From positions 235,817-299,816 of the forward strand of contig NZ_JBCMUN010000011.1 in the NCBI RefSeq assembly GCF_050467285.1: 64,000 nucleotides of DNA. The letters are read 5' to 3'. Below, piece by piece: positions 40,930 to 49,135 of the stretch. The notes under the pieces are model-generated. The model did no database searches and was not told the origin of the DNA. It was given only the letters and a program-made list of their open reading frames with translations. A program made the position numbers and the translations under genes. Numbering within the stretch: position 1 is the first letter of the stretch; each line of letters begins with the position of its first letter. The stretch comes from Paenibacillus_E oryzisoli_A (GTDB lineage: Bacteria; Bacillota; Bacilli; Paenibacillales; NBRC-103111).

Positions 40930-42192
40930 GTGAGCGTGATTGCATCCTGTATGAGATTCAGCCAGCGGTTTTTGGAAAAGATTAAGATTGCAAGACGTCC
41001 GTTTAGACTCATAATCCTAAGTCTCTTTCTGCTGGCTTCACTATTTCAGTCGGTGGAACACGTCTCCGCTCCCTTGGTGGCGCTGTTTCTACATACTGTC
41101 TATCTGGCATTTCTCTGGACACCTCCGCGCTGGCTCCAGCCTACCCGAAGACATATCGTCGTTATCATACTGGTATGGGCGGCAACTGCCCTATCTTCCA
41201 TCGTGATCGACGAGAGTTACTTGATATTCTTTCTCGGGTACTTCCTTATCGGTCATATCGCGTTACGATTCTCGGGATCTCTGCGCATCGGTCTGGCCGC
41301 CGCCGTAATGGCTGCTAACGCGGCTTATTGGCAGATCTCTGGCCAGCTTGCTCCGAATGGGATCCTTACCTATTCTCTCGTTCACGTAGTGATGTATATC
41401 CTCATCATCTCCATCCAACAGCGGTGGGAATCCAAACAAGCACAACAGCGTCATTTTCGCGAACTCGGTCAGATGCATGCTCAGTTAGAGTCAGCCCATC
41501 AAGATCTCCAACAAATGCATAAGGAACTGGAGGAAGCCACCGTGCGTTCTCTGCGCTTCGCCGTTCTGGAGGAGCGGACGCGGATCGCGCGAGACATCCA
41601 CGATACGATTGGGCACGGGCTCACCTCCGTTATCGTACAATTGCAGGCTCTGCCTTATATGATCAAAGCCAACGAATCTGAAGCCGACCAGGCGTTGGCC
41701 ACCGTCTTGAACGTTGCCCGCAACTGCCTCACGGAGGTTCGCAGCGTCGTGCATCAGATGGGACGAGACGATGCAGGCCTCGGACTGATTGCCTTGAAGA
41801 GCCTCATTCGGACAGTCAAAGAGCAGAGCCGGCTCCAGATTCGATTTGCCACGGAAGGCACAATCACACAGTGGCATCCGGAGATTGCCGAAGCGTTGTA
41901 TCGCATTCTGCAAGAGGCGCTGACCAATATTATTCGTCACGCCAACGCCTCGGAAGTTGAGGTCTCGATCACCGAATCCGAGGGGAAGCTCGTGATGACG
42001 GTGGCCGATAATGGTCCATTCCGGAGCGACTCCCCTCCGCAGCCCGGGTTCGGAATTATGAGCATGATGGCCAGATGCGAAAGGATCGGAGGATCGTTCG
42101 AACTTCGGAATCACCAGCCTCACGGCTTGCGAATGACGATTCGAATACCGCTTGTTAACCCATTGCAGGAAGGTGAAAAGATTGAGTCTTGA
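40930..42192 (+). CDS. Sensor histidine kinase, NarL-partner (HisKA_3) type
   Basis: The 420-residue kinase has five or six N-terminal membrane helices (about 25-165), a coiled coil (about 167-205: RHFRELGQMHAQLESAHQDLQQ), and dimerisation/phospho-acceptor motif EERTRIARDIHDTIGHGLTSV. An ATPase domain follows with EALTNIIRHANAS and VADNGPF...GFGIMSMMARCERIGG. The sensor is membrane-embedded with no large outer domain, as in DesK- or LiaS-like kinases. GTG 40930 is the annotated start but lacks a clear ribosome binding site; ATG 40951 is an alternative. It overlaps the regulator gene by 11 bp. Confidence 0.92.
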   Translation: MSVIASCMRFSQRFLEKIKIARRPFRLIILSLFLLASLFQSVEHVSAPLVALFLHTVYLAFLWTPPRWLQPTRRHIVVIILVWAATALSSIVIDESYLIFFLGYFLIGHIALRFSGSLRIGLAAAVMAANAAYWQISGQLAPNGILTYSLVHVVMYILIISIQQRWESKQAQQRHFRELGQMHAQLESAHQDLQQMHKELEEATVRSLRFAVLEERTRIARDIHDTIGHGLTSVIVQLQALPYMIKANESEADQALATVLNVARNCLTEVRSVVHQMGRDDAGLGLIALKSLIRTVKEQSRLQIRFATEGTITQWHPEIAEALYRILQEALTNIIRHANASEVEVSITESEGKLVMTVADNGPFRSDSPPQPGFGIMSMMARCERIGGSFELRNHQPHGLRMTIRIPLVNPLQEGEKIES

Positions 42193-42853
42193 TACGATCC
42201 GGGTTGCCATTGTGGATGACCAGCTGCTGGTCCGGCATGGATTCAAATTTATGATCAATGCGCAACCCGACATGGAAGTCGTCGGCGAAGCTTCCAATGG
42301 ACGCGAAGCCGTCACATTGGCGGACCTTGCCCACCCGCATGTCTTGCTAATGGACGTTCAGATGCCTGAATACAGCGGAATCGAAGCGACCCGCGATATT
42401 ATGGCCGCTTGGCCCAACTGCAAGATTATTATTCTCACGACGTTCGACACCGAAGAATATGTCTTCCAAGGCATGCGTTCCGGAGCGATCGGGTATCTGC
42501 TTAAGGACACTGCACCGGAAGAACTGATTGAAGCCATTCGGGCTGCCTCCCGCGGGGAAGCGATCTTCCGCACGGCCATCGCTGCCAAAGCGATGTCTCG
42601 GGTGGTCCGCTCTGCAAGAGCGAATACGGTGGATAGCAGTCTCGGCCATTCAATGGATGAATCGTTCACAGAACGGGAACTCGAGGTGCTTCAACAAATG
42701 GCTTTCGGACTGCGCAACGAGGAGATCGCCGCCAAACTATTTATCGGGGAGAGCACAGTCAAAACGCATGTTCATCACATTCTGCAGAAGCTTGGCGTCA
42801 ACGACCGGACGCAAGCCGTCGTCTTCGCGATCCGCAATCGGATCGTGCAATAA
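42182..42853 (+). CDS. Response regulator, NarL/LuxR type
   Basis: The 223-residue regulator has a receiver domain (IRVAIVDDQLLVRHGFKFMI; phospho-acceptor Asp in VLLMDVQMPE; Lys in YLLKDTAPEEL) and a C-terminal LuxR helix-turn-helix (FTERELEVLQQMAFGLRNEEIAAKLFIGESTVKTHV). The start is TTG 42182, with AGGAAGGTG about 7 nt upstream, inside the end of the kinase gene. This gives translational coupling. It is the partner of the kinase at 40930; the target genes are not evident in the window. Confidence 0.94.
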   Translation: MSLDTIRVAIVDDQLLVRHGFKFMINAQPDMEVVGEASNGREAVTLADLAHPHVLLMDVQMPEYSGIEATRDIMAAWPNCKIIILTTFDTEEYVFQGMRSGAIGYLLKDTAPEELIEAIRAASRGEAIFRTAIAAKAMSRVVRSARANTVDSSLGHSMDESFTERELEVLQQMAFGLRNEEIAAKLFIGESTVKTHVHHILQKLGVNDRTQAVVFAIRNRIVQ

Positions 42854-42915
42854 AGGTTGATGATCAGCCTGCCATTTTGTGAACAAAAGTTTCCAGTTAG
42901 TTGAATCCCGAAATG

Positions 42916-43470
42916 CTAAATGCTGCCATTGACCGAATATTTCTTGATTTGTTGTATTACATCCGTGGTAGTATTGGGATCTTTTATTTCAAATAGATAA
43001 TTAGCTTCGTCTTTACTAGGTGGTATTTCTCCCGAATTTCCTTGTCGCTCCAATACTTCTAAAAAGCTCGATGCACTTCTGAAAATAGCTTTACTTCTTT
43101 GCGTTTGTTCAACCCGTGTTCTCAGTAATTCAATAGATAAATTAAAGTAAACAATAATAGTTGTAAATCCCTTTTCATGAAAATAACTGAGTACATTTGT
43201 TCGTCCTGATTTATTTAGATTACAATTGCTCAAGATGATGTGAAAATTACTTTGTACTGCAGCATATTCAACAATCGCATTGGTAATAGAGAATTTTAGT
43301 GTGTTAGGCCCTTCCATAGGGAGAAGTTTCTTATAATGACTATTAATAAATTCAGCATGATTGTCCTGATCAATGACTACAGCTTGTTGTAAGACAGATT
43401 CCAATTCTTTAGCGAAGGTAGTTTTTCCACTATGCGTTAATCCAACTGTCATAATAACTAGGCGGCTCAT
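42916..43470 (-). CDS. P-loop kinase-like ATPase
   Basis: The 184-residue soluble protein has a Walker A motif GLTHSGKTTFAKEL at residues 10-23 and a Walker B-like FHIILSNCNLN. The lid-like region LRTRVEQTQRSKAIFRS suggests a small-molecule or RNA/nucleotide kinase of the AAA_33/zeta-toxin-like group. The target is unknown. The gene and its neighbours up to about 45.1 kb are clearly AT-richer than the rest of the window, hinting at transfer. It is monocistronic, with ATG 43470. Confidence 0.8.
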   Translation of the reverse strand: MSRLVIMTVGLTHSGKTTFAKELESVLQQAVVIDQDNHAEFINSHYKKLLPMEGPNTLKFSITNAIVEYAAVQSNFHIILSNCNLNKSGRTNVLSYFHEKGFTTIIVYFNLSIELLRTRVEQTQRSKAIFRSASSFLEVLERQGNSGEIPPSKDEANYLFEIKDPNTTTDVIQQIKKYSVNGSI

Positions 43471-43587
43471 ATAATCGCTCCTTATGTTTTGGTTCGTACT
43501 TTCAGATAACGTGTAACTACTCCCTCCCGAAGTACATTAGTGAAACGATTGAACTATCCTGCCCGTCCCTCAACGAATCTAGGGAGC

Positions 43588-43650
43588 AGCTGCCACGAGG
43601 CAGTCAACTCCCTAAATATACGCTATCGTTCCCCGTTAGCGTAACGATTT
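43588..43650 (-). terminator. Two adjacent hairpins downstream of the VanZ gene
   Basis: TACGCTAACG/CGATAGCGTA and TAGGGAG...CTCCCTA (with inner CTGCC/GGCAG) lie side by side. There is no T tract, so termination strength is doubtful. They may be a repeat remnant instead. Confidence 0.4.
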
Positions 43651-43651
43651 A

Positions 43652-44584
43652 CTATGATACAGTTTCCTCCGTGCTTACTGACCCAACATCCCATATTATT
43701 TCGTTCCCCTCTATGGTTATCGTGAGCTCGCTCCCCGCTTCGATAGGAATCTGGCACATCGCCGGGAACAGCTCCGGATAACGGCGTTGATCTTCTCCAG
43801 AGCCGGCCATTACCTCGCGTCCATCGACGGAAACACGGATGTTTCCGGAATAATCCGTTTGATCGGGTATTCCATAATACAAGTAGAAAATAAACTTCTC
43901 CTTATACGTATACGTGTACGTTTCAATACTCTTACCTTCGACGCCATACATATTATAGCGGGAGGTTACGTTTTGACCACTAATTTTAAAGCTATTTGGT
44001 TTTTCCCCCGTTGATGAATTTCCGGAGCTGTCTTTCAATTCGTTGATCGCCACAAAGGGACCTTCTTCTTTAGTGAACGCTTTATCTACTATCCCACACA
44101 ATCCCCATACCCCGATTAGAAGAACCAGACAGGAAATGCCGGTGGCAGCAATAATATTCCCCCATATGCTTTTGTTACGAACACCAAGCTTGTACCCCCC
44201 ATAACCGACTGCTGCACCTAATGAGTTGGTAATGGCGTCGTTAACATCGAAGCTGCCGAGCAATGTTAGTGCCTGTATGGTTTCCATCACGAGAATCGAC
44301 AGGATGAACAAGGTAATGAATCGAATAAAGGTGATCCGATATAACAATGGAATCAATATGCCGAAAGGGATGAAAGCCGCGATGTTTCCAAATCCTACTA
44401 AATCCATCAGGGTAGGATGTAGAAGATCAGATATACTTGGCAATTTAAAAAAATTGTCCGGTAAAAAAATAAAGGTGTAGCGCTCCGCGGCGCCACCCAC
44501 TCTACCGAAAGCGAAAAATAAAAAATAAAGAATCAGAATTATATAGAATATCGTTATGGTAGAAATAATTTTACGGGCTACCAT
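43652..44584 (-). CDS. VanZ-family membrane protein with an extracellular C-terminal domain
   Basis: The 310-residue protein's N-terminal 180 residues hold five helices with the VanZ pattern FLPDNFFKLPSISDLLHPTLMDLVGFGNIAAFIPFGILIPLL...METIQALTLLGSFDVNDAITNSLGAAVGYGGYKLG. A C-terminal stretch of about 130 residues, mostly beta, probably faces outside. VanZ-like proteins confer teicoplanin resistance in some clusters; most are uncharacterised. The start codon overlaps the stop region of the broken LOG gene and no ribosome binding site is visible, so it may depend on coupled translation. AT-rich. Confidence 0.88.
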   Translation of the reverse strand: MVARKIISTITIFYIILILYFLFFAFGRVGGAAERYTFIFLPDNFFKLPSISDLLHPTLMDLVGFGNIAAFIPFGILIPLLYRITFIRFITLFILSILVMETIQALTLLGSFDVNDAITNSLGAAVGYGGYKLGVRNKSIWGNIIAATGISCLVLLIGVWGLCGIVDKAFTKEEGPFVAINELKDSSGNSSTGEKPNSFKISGQNVTSRYNMYGVEGKSIETYTYTYKEKFIFYLYYGIPDQTDYSGNIRVSVDGREVMAGSGEDQRRYPELFPAMCQIPIEAGSELTITIEGNEIIWDVGSVSTEETVS

Positions 44585-45064
44585 TTATGTATATATTCCG
44601 CTTTATAGTTCTTTAGCTTTTCGATTAAGTTTGTTGAATCATCGTCAATTAGAATTAAATTTTTATACGGCTCTTTTACAAACTCTTGTTCAATCATATG
44701 GTCAAAAAGCGATAACATCGGCGTGTAGTATTGATTCATATTTAACGATAAATCCATCAGCACGCTCTGCCATTAAAGCTTTTCTTTCATGCATAGTTTC
44801 AACGATATGAAGTTCTGTTAGATGTTCGTGAGCAATTTCCACATTAGCCAGTTTTTTCGGTATGACTCCAATGACCTTGCCACCAGACTCCATGACTGCA
44901 TCGGCAACAGCACCCATACATCCGACTGTTGCTCCTCCGTATACAAGATCCAATCCATGTGCTACTAAAACTTCCCCTAACTTCATTGCTTCATTCATAT
45001 AAATAGGGTCATTGCCAGTGCCTGATCCACAGTATACAGCGATTGTTTTCATATCTTCGTCCAC
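44578..45064 (-). pseudogene. Broken LOG/TIGR00730-family gene (cytokinin-type phosphoribohydrolase)
   Basis: The 5' part (45064-44702) encodes TIAVYCGSGTGNDPIYMNEA, GLDLVYGGATVGCMGAVADA and MHERKALMAERADGFI. The frame then changes and the 3' part (to 44578) encodes YYTPMLSLFDHMIEQEFVKEPYKNLILIDDD, the normal C-terminus. About 35-40 residues between are gone, including the family's PGGxGTxxE catalytic motif. The junction is near 44720-44730. A deletion not divisible by three explains it. An intact enzyme would release ribose 5-phosphate from nucleotide monophosphates. The VanZ start is tucked into its end. Confidence 0.88.
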
Positions 45065-45135
45065 TATCCTTTCTACATTTTCTTTTAATAAACTATCTCA
45101 AAGTATGTCTCTCTTCAAGAAAGGGCTGCTGTTCC

Positions 45136-46566
45136 TTAGTGAGTTGCGATAACCTTCCCTTCTTCTGGTGTATTCCCGCCTATTCGTTTTAAGGCAGCGA
45201 ACGCAACTATGATACCGATCAGTGTAACCACAGCTGAAATGATAAACGCGGTATGGATGGACGAATTAAGAGCAGCAGGACTCATCGTCTCCATTGTCGC
45301 GTTAGAACCAAGGGTAGCTGAGATAAAAGCGATGATGACCGCGAGCCCAATGGCTCCTCCAATCTGCTGACCGGTGTTGATAACCGCGGAGGATACTCCT
45401 TGTTCGCTAGGATCGACTCCTGTACTTCCGGCGATGAACATGGTCGTGAAGACAAGCGCTTGCCCGAAACCGATAATAATCGTCCCTGGAATTACTCCCA
45501 AGGCATTGCCCGTAGCCGACAACTGGGTCAGCAACAGGAAGCCTACACCTCCAAGCGCCATCCCTGATGCAATTGTCCCAGCGACTCCGACTTTGGCGAG
45601 CATGGGAGTGATGAATTTTGCTCCCAGAAACGCGCTTAGGGTCAGCGGCAGAAATGTAAGTCCGGACTGAATCGCTGAAAAATGCAGAACGTTCTGTGTA
45701 TATAGGGTTAAGAAGTAGTAGAGCGTACCGAACGATGCTGAGAAAAGAAAGGCGACGAGCGCGGCACCGGTTAGGTTGCGATTTCGGAACATGCGAAAGT
45801 TAATCAGCGGACCTTTGGAAAGCTTCTCAATGACGACGAAGGATACGAGAAGTGCGGTTCCAATCAGAACGAGCGGCAAGGTGGTTGAGCTAAGCCAACC
45901 CGAGATTGGAGATTGAATCAGATAATAGACGACAAGAAGCATGCCAGCGGTAACCGAGATCGTCCCTGCGATGTCGAAGTGCTTGCGACCGCTCATTGCC
46001 GTGCTTTCATTGAGGACGACAGGTGCTAACAAAAGAGTGAATAGCGCAATCGGAACGTTAACGAAGAACGTCGCTTCCCAACCGATAAAGCTAGTGAGTA
46101 CACCGCCGAGCAGCAACCCTAGCGACATGCCGACTCCGCCCATGGCAGCCCAGATGCCCATGGCCCTATTCCGTTCAGCTCCTTGTTCGAAGTTAGACAT
46201 GATCAGCGACAATGTTGCCGGGGATAGCAGAGCTCCTCCGAGACCTTGCAGGCCTCTGGCTATGATAAGCATGAGCTGAGAATCGGACAGCCCGCCAAGC
46301 ATAGAGCCCAGCCCGAATAAGGACATGGCAATCATGAACATTCTCCGTCTACCCAGCATGTCCGAGAGCCTGCCCCCGATCAGCAGAAACCCTCCGAATG
46401 CCAGGGAATAAGCGCTAACGACCCATTGCAGATGGTTGGCGGAGAAGCCCAGTCCCTCACCCAGGGAAGGCATTGCCACGAAAATAATCGTATAATCCAG
46501 AGCCATAATTAATTGGGAGATGGCTAGCACGAGAAGCGCCAACCCTTTGAAACGGCCTCTATTCAT
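45136..46566 (-). CDS. MFS multidrug efflux transporter, DHA2 (EmrB/QacA) type
   Basis: About 476 residues and 14 membrane helices. Motif A is GGRLSDMLGRRRMF. Motif C-like GIWAAMGGVGMSLGLLLGGVL and helix 1 LIMALDYTIIFVAMPSLGEGLGF with the membrane Asp are typical of DHA2 drug:proton antiporters. The frame opens at 46641, but ATG 46566 has GGAGGAT 8 nt upstream and gives the family's short N-terminus. Two copies of a candidate TetR operator lie just upstream, and a TetR-family gene is next. It is probably a drug or toxic-compound exporter. Confidence 0.93.
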   Translation of the reverse strand: MNRGRFKGLALLVLAISQLIMALDYTIIFVAMPSLGEGLGFSANHLQWVVSAYSLAFGGFLLIGGRLSDMLGRRRMFMIAMSLFGLGSMLGGLSDSQLMLIIARGLQGLGGALLSPATLSLIMSNFEQGAERNRAMGIWAAMGGVGMSLGLLLGGVLTSFIGWEATFFVNVPIALFTLLLAPVVLNESTAMSGRKHFDIAGTISVTAGMLLVVYYLIQSPISGWLSSTTLPLVLIGTALLVSFVVIEKLSKGPLINFRMFRNRNLTGAALVAFLFSASFGTLYYFLTLYTQNVLHFSAIQSGLTFLPLTLSAFLGAKFITPMLAKVGVAGTIASGMALGGVGFLLLTQLSATGNALGVIPGTIIIGFGQALVFTTMFIAGSTGVDPSEQGVSSAVINTGQQIGGAIGLAVIIAFISATLGSNATMETMSPAALNSSIHTAFIISAVVTLIGIIVAFAALKRIGGNTPEEGKVIATH

Positions 46567-46586
46567 TTTGTATATCCTCCTTTTTT

Positions 46587-46629
46587 GACTAAACGATCTA
46601 AAAAATCCATTTCGGACTAAACGATCTAA
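46587..46629 (-). promoter_or_regulatory. Two candidate TetR operators before the MFS gene
   Basis: GACTAAACGATCTAA occurs at 46587-46601 and again at 46615-46629. A related copy lies at 47288-47300 before tetR. All read (A)GATCGTTyrGTC on the minus or plus strand. Confidence 0.65.
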
Positions 46630-46662
46630 TAAATGCAGCAAAAGGAGAGCAGCGCTCTCACA

Positions 46663-47247
46663 TCAGGCTTCCAGCGTCGACAGGGTAACTGTCGTGATTT
46701 CTTCCAGCACTTTGGGATCGTTCGTTAACTTGGCCACTTGCGTCAAGGCATACCGCGAATGGTACAGGTACCGGGCCAACATTTGTAGGTCCTTATCGGT
46801 GTTCAGTTCCTGCCGTTGCTTAGCCCGAACCAACGCTTCATAGAAGGCGCGCTCCAGTCGGATACGGTCCTCCTCAAACAAGGCGGCAATCTCCGGCTCG
46901 TGCGGGACTTGATCGATGGCGCTGGAAAGAATGAAGCACTCCTTGCGCCGATCCTCATCTTGAAGAACGAAGACGATTTCACGGAAGATCTCATGAATCG
47001 CTTCCTTGACGGATTCCGACTTCCCCAAAAGAACGACGACGGCGGATGATTTCTCGTTTACGTAATGCTTAACGGCCTTGATGAAGAGATCCTTTTTCGT
47101 GCCGTACGTATCATATAAACTCTGCCGTGCGATGCCCAGCCCCTCGAGCAATATGGGAAGCGACGTTCCCTCATACCCATAATGACCGAACACTTCCATC
47201 GCTTTATGCAGAACCAGGTTCATGTCGAATTCTTTGCTTCGTGCCAC
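46663..47247 (-). CDS. TetR/AcrR-family repressor
   Basis: The 194-residue repressor has an N-terminal helix-turn-helix (about 8-55; AMEVFGHYGYEGTSLPILLEGLGIARQSLYDTYGTKKDLF) and a helical ligand-binding domain. The C-terminal part resembles the TetR_C group found with EmrB-type pumps. The start is GTG 47247 with AAGGAGGG upstream. It lies 97 bp upstream of the MFS pump on the same strand, with candidate operators on both sides. Confidence 0.93.
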   Translation of the reverse strand: MARSKEFDMNLVLHKAMEVFGHYGYEGTSLPILLEGLGIARQSLYDTYGTKKDLFIKAVKHYVNEKSSAVVVLLGKSESVKEAIHEIFREIVFVLQDEDRRKECFILSSAIDQVPHEPEIAALFEEDRIRLERAFYEALVRAKQRQELNTDKDLQMLARYLYHSRYALTQVAKLTNDPKVLEEITTVTLSTLEA

Positions 47248-47646
47248 GTAGAATCCCTCCTTTCCTCATCCCCATACTACCCTTAACAGATCGTTCGGTC
47301 AAGAATTGGAGTCATGTCCTTATTCAGCAAATCGCGTTAGATTTCAAATAGTCCTACCTTCGTTCGAACGACGATAATGTAGGTTTGGATAATTCCATCA
47401 TATTTTGATCATTCAGTCCGAAATTATCATAAAAAAATAGCCTTAATTCCTCATTTCCTTCACTCCCCTCGATTGACGAATTCATCTTAGCATTTCTAGA
47501 CTGAACAGTCAATAATTAATAGCGATTGTTGTACTCCCTTAATGTAAAGAACCATGGCGGATCCGGGTTCCTATAAAAAAATACAGAACACCGGTAGTCG
47601 CTCCACAGTGTTCTGTCCTTGCATTTAAATACTGAATCATCTAAAA
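47248..47646. other. Intergenic stretch with tetR operator and MerR terminator
   Basis: It holds the operator-like AGATCGTTCGGTC at 47288-47300, upstream of tetR. It also holds a minus-strand terminator at 47574-47618 (ACAGAACAC/GTGTTCTGT, then TATTTTTTTAT) that ends the MerR gene. The rest is AT-rich with no supported gene. Confidence 0.7.
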
Positions 47647-48027
47647 TTATGAATCCTTCAGCAGGCTTTTCTTATTCGCAATTTTGTAATCCAGTATGCC
47701 CAAAATTTTCTGCAAGTGATCGATTTGGTCCTGGAGCTTTCTTCTGTATGCTTGAACCTTATCATACACTTCAGGTGCAGACAGGATGTCTTCCTTGTAG
47801 GAGAGCGCTGCAAACTCTTTAATATCTTTAAGGGGAACACCTATCTTCTTCAGACAAATAATAAGCTCCATTAACTGCATGTCTTCCTTGTGATACATTC
47901 GTCGGCCATTTTCTCTTCTTTTTGCCCGGGGAAGCAGTCCGATCTTCTCGTAATAACGGAGGGCATCCTCTGTCAGTGCGGTCATCATTGAAATTTCCTT
48001 GATTGAAAAAGCGGCGCCGCTGCTCAT
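47647..48027 (-). CDS. MerR-family transcriptional regulator, AdhR-like
   Basis: The 126-residue regulator has an N-terminal winged helix-turn-helix (FSIKEISMMTALTEDALRYYEKIGLLPRAKRRENGRRMY), the MerR signature, and a long dimer helix (about 85-120; VYDKVQAYRRKLQDQIDHLQKIL). No metal-binding cysteines are present, which fits the aldehyde- or electrophile-sensing AdhR/NmlR branch. It lies 32 bp after the SDR gene. The SDR promoter has the elongated spacer and palindrome that MerR proteins use. It probably activates the SDR-merR operon, including itself. Confidence 0.92.
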   Translation of the reverse strand: MSSGAAFSIKEISMMTALTEDALRYYEKIGLLPRAKRRENGRRMYHKEDMQLMELIICLKKIGVPLKDIKEFAALSYKEDILSAPEVYDKVQAYRRKLQDQIDHLQKILGILDYKIANKKSLLKDS

Positions 48028-48059
48028 CCTAAGACCTTCCTATCTTTTGAGAAATTAAG

Positions 48060-48788
48060 TCACCATGGAATAACACCTTGCTCGTTGAAGAAGCCCCCTG
48101 TGGGTCCATCTTGTGCAAGTGTAGCATATTGGACAATGATTCGGGATCCTTGTTCCGGTGTCAAATCTCCGTATCCGTTATTGAAATCGGTAGCTACAAA
48201 ACCAGGGCAAACGGAATTTACTTTAGCAGGCGTATGCTTCAAGGTAAAAGCAAGATGTGTGGTAAGCTGATTCAGTGCAGTTTTGGAACTGCTATAGGCC
48301 AATGCCTTAAAAGGATATATGCCACTAGCCGGGTCGCTATGCAGCGTTAAGGATCCAATGGAGCTGGAAATATTGACGATCCGCGGGGCATCCGATTTTT
48401 CAATAAGGGGGAGCATCGCTTGGCTGATCGCAAACGCACCAAAAAAGTTCGTATCGAATGATCTCTTTAAATCCGCTACGCTTAGTTCCGTAAATTTATG
48501 CATAACCCCAATTCCTGCGTTATTAATCAACACATCCAGTTTTCCATATTTTGTTGTGATGAGCCCAGCTGCTGCGTCAATGGTGGCTTGATCGGTCACA
48601 TCCAGTTCGATACAATGCGCATCAATTTCTTGGGCTTGCAATTTTGCAGCTGCTTCTGCCCCTTTTTCCTGATTTCTCGCTCCTAACAGAACCGTATACC
48701 CTAAACTCCCCAATTGGCGGGCCGTTTCAATTCCAAGCCCTCTGTTGCCTCCCGTAATCAATGCTACCTTCTTCATTTGTACGGTCAT
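48060..48788 (-). CDS. Short-chain dehydrogenase/reductase
   Basis: The 242-residue Rossmann-fold enzyme has nucleotide-binding ALITGGNRGLGIETARQLG, NNAGIGV, catalytic Ser in IVNISSSIGSL, and YSSSKTALNQL with Tyr and Lys. VCPGFVATDFN follows. It is probably NADPH-dependent, acting on a carbonyl compound. It is first in an operon with the MerR regulator, whose target promoter lies just upstream (48863-48893). This suggests induction by reactive aldehydes or similar compounds (inference). Confidence 0.93.
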   Translation of the reverse strand: MTVQMKKVALITGGNRGLGIETARQLGSLGYTVLLGARNQEKGAEAAAKLQAQEIDAHCIELDVTDQATIDAAAGLITTKYGKLDVLINNAGIGVMHKFTELSVADLKRSFDTNFFGAFAISQAMLPLIEKSDAPRIVNISSSIGSLTLHSDPASGIYPFKALAYSSSKTALNQLTTHLAFTLKHTPAKVNSVCPGFVATDFNNGYGDLTPEQGSRIIVQYATLAQDGPTGGFFNEQGVIPW

Positions 48789-48862
48789 TTCTTCTCACCT
48801 ATCCTTCTCTTTTTTGAGCGGAATGACATGCATCATTTCGCTTGTTGTATATGACAACGCTC

Positions 48863-48893
48863 ATGTTACAACTTGGTGTTAACACCAAGTCAA
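48863..48893 (-). promoter_or_regulatory. MerR-type promoter of the SDR-merR operon
   Basis: On the minus strand the -35 box TTGACT (48888-48893) and -10 box TAACAT (48863-48868) are separated by 19 bp. The perfect 20-bp palindrome ACTTGGTGTTAACACCAAGT covers 48871-48890. Overlong spacers with a central palindrome are the hallmark of MerR activation. The sequence closely resembles AdhR sites of Bacillus subtilis. Confidence 0.93.
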
Positions 48894-48908
48894 GCGGTAA
48901 ATACAAAA

Positions 48909-48944
48909 AAAGGGCAGTAACAGCCCAGTAACAGCCTGCCCTTT
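48909..48944 (-). terminator. Minus-strand terminator upstream of the SDR promoter
   Basis: AAAGGGCAG and CTGCCCTTT pair around an 18-nt loop and are followed by seven T on the minus strand. No minus-strand gene ends nearby, since ykoC is already terminated at 49094. It is either insulation or the end of an unrecognised transcript from 48945-49093. Confidence 0.75.
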
Positions 48945-49093
48945 GAGATAAGGTACATTACCATTTAGTGGAACTAACCTGCCCGTTAGCTTAATGCCAC
49001 CCACCAATTTACAAAATTTATTTTCACGGGACATAAGGCTAGAATGCCCGCCTTTTCGAGACGCTCGCTTGCGACCGTTAATCCGAGCATGCT

Positions 49094-49132
49094 AAAAACG
49101 GCTGCCCCTGATCTTCGGGGGCAGCCGTTTTT
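49094..49132 (-). terminator. Terminator of the ykoEDC operon
   Basis: AAAAACGGCTGCCCC pairs with GGGGGCAGCCGTTTTT around a short loop. It starts 3 bp after the ykoC stop. Confidence 0.95.
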
Positions 49133-49135
49133 AGG

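Noticed and set aside
43588..43650. Hairpins as integron-type attC recombination sites
   Set aside because: No consensus core sites and no integrase. The pairing is too short and symmetric.
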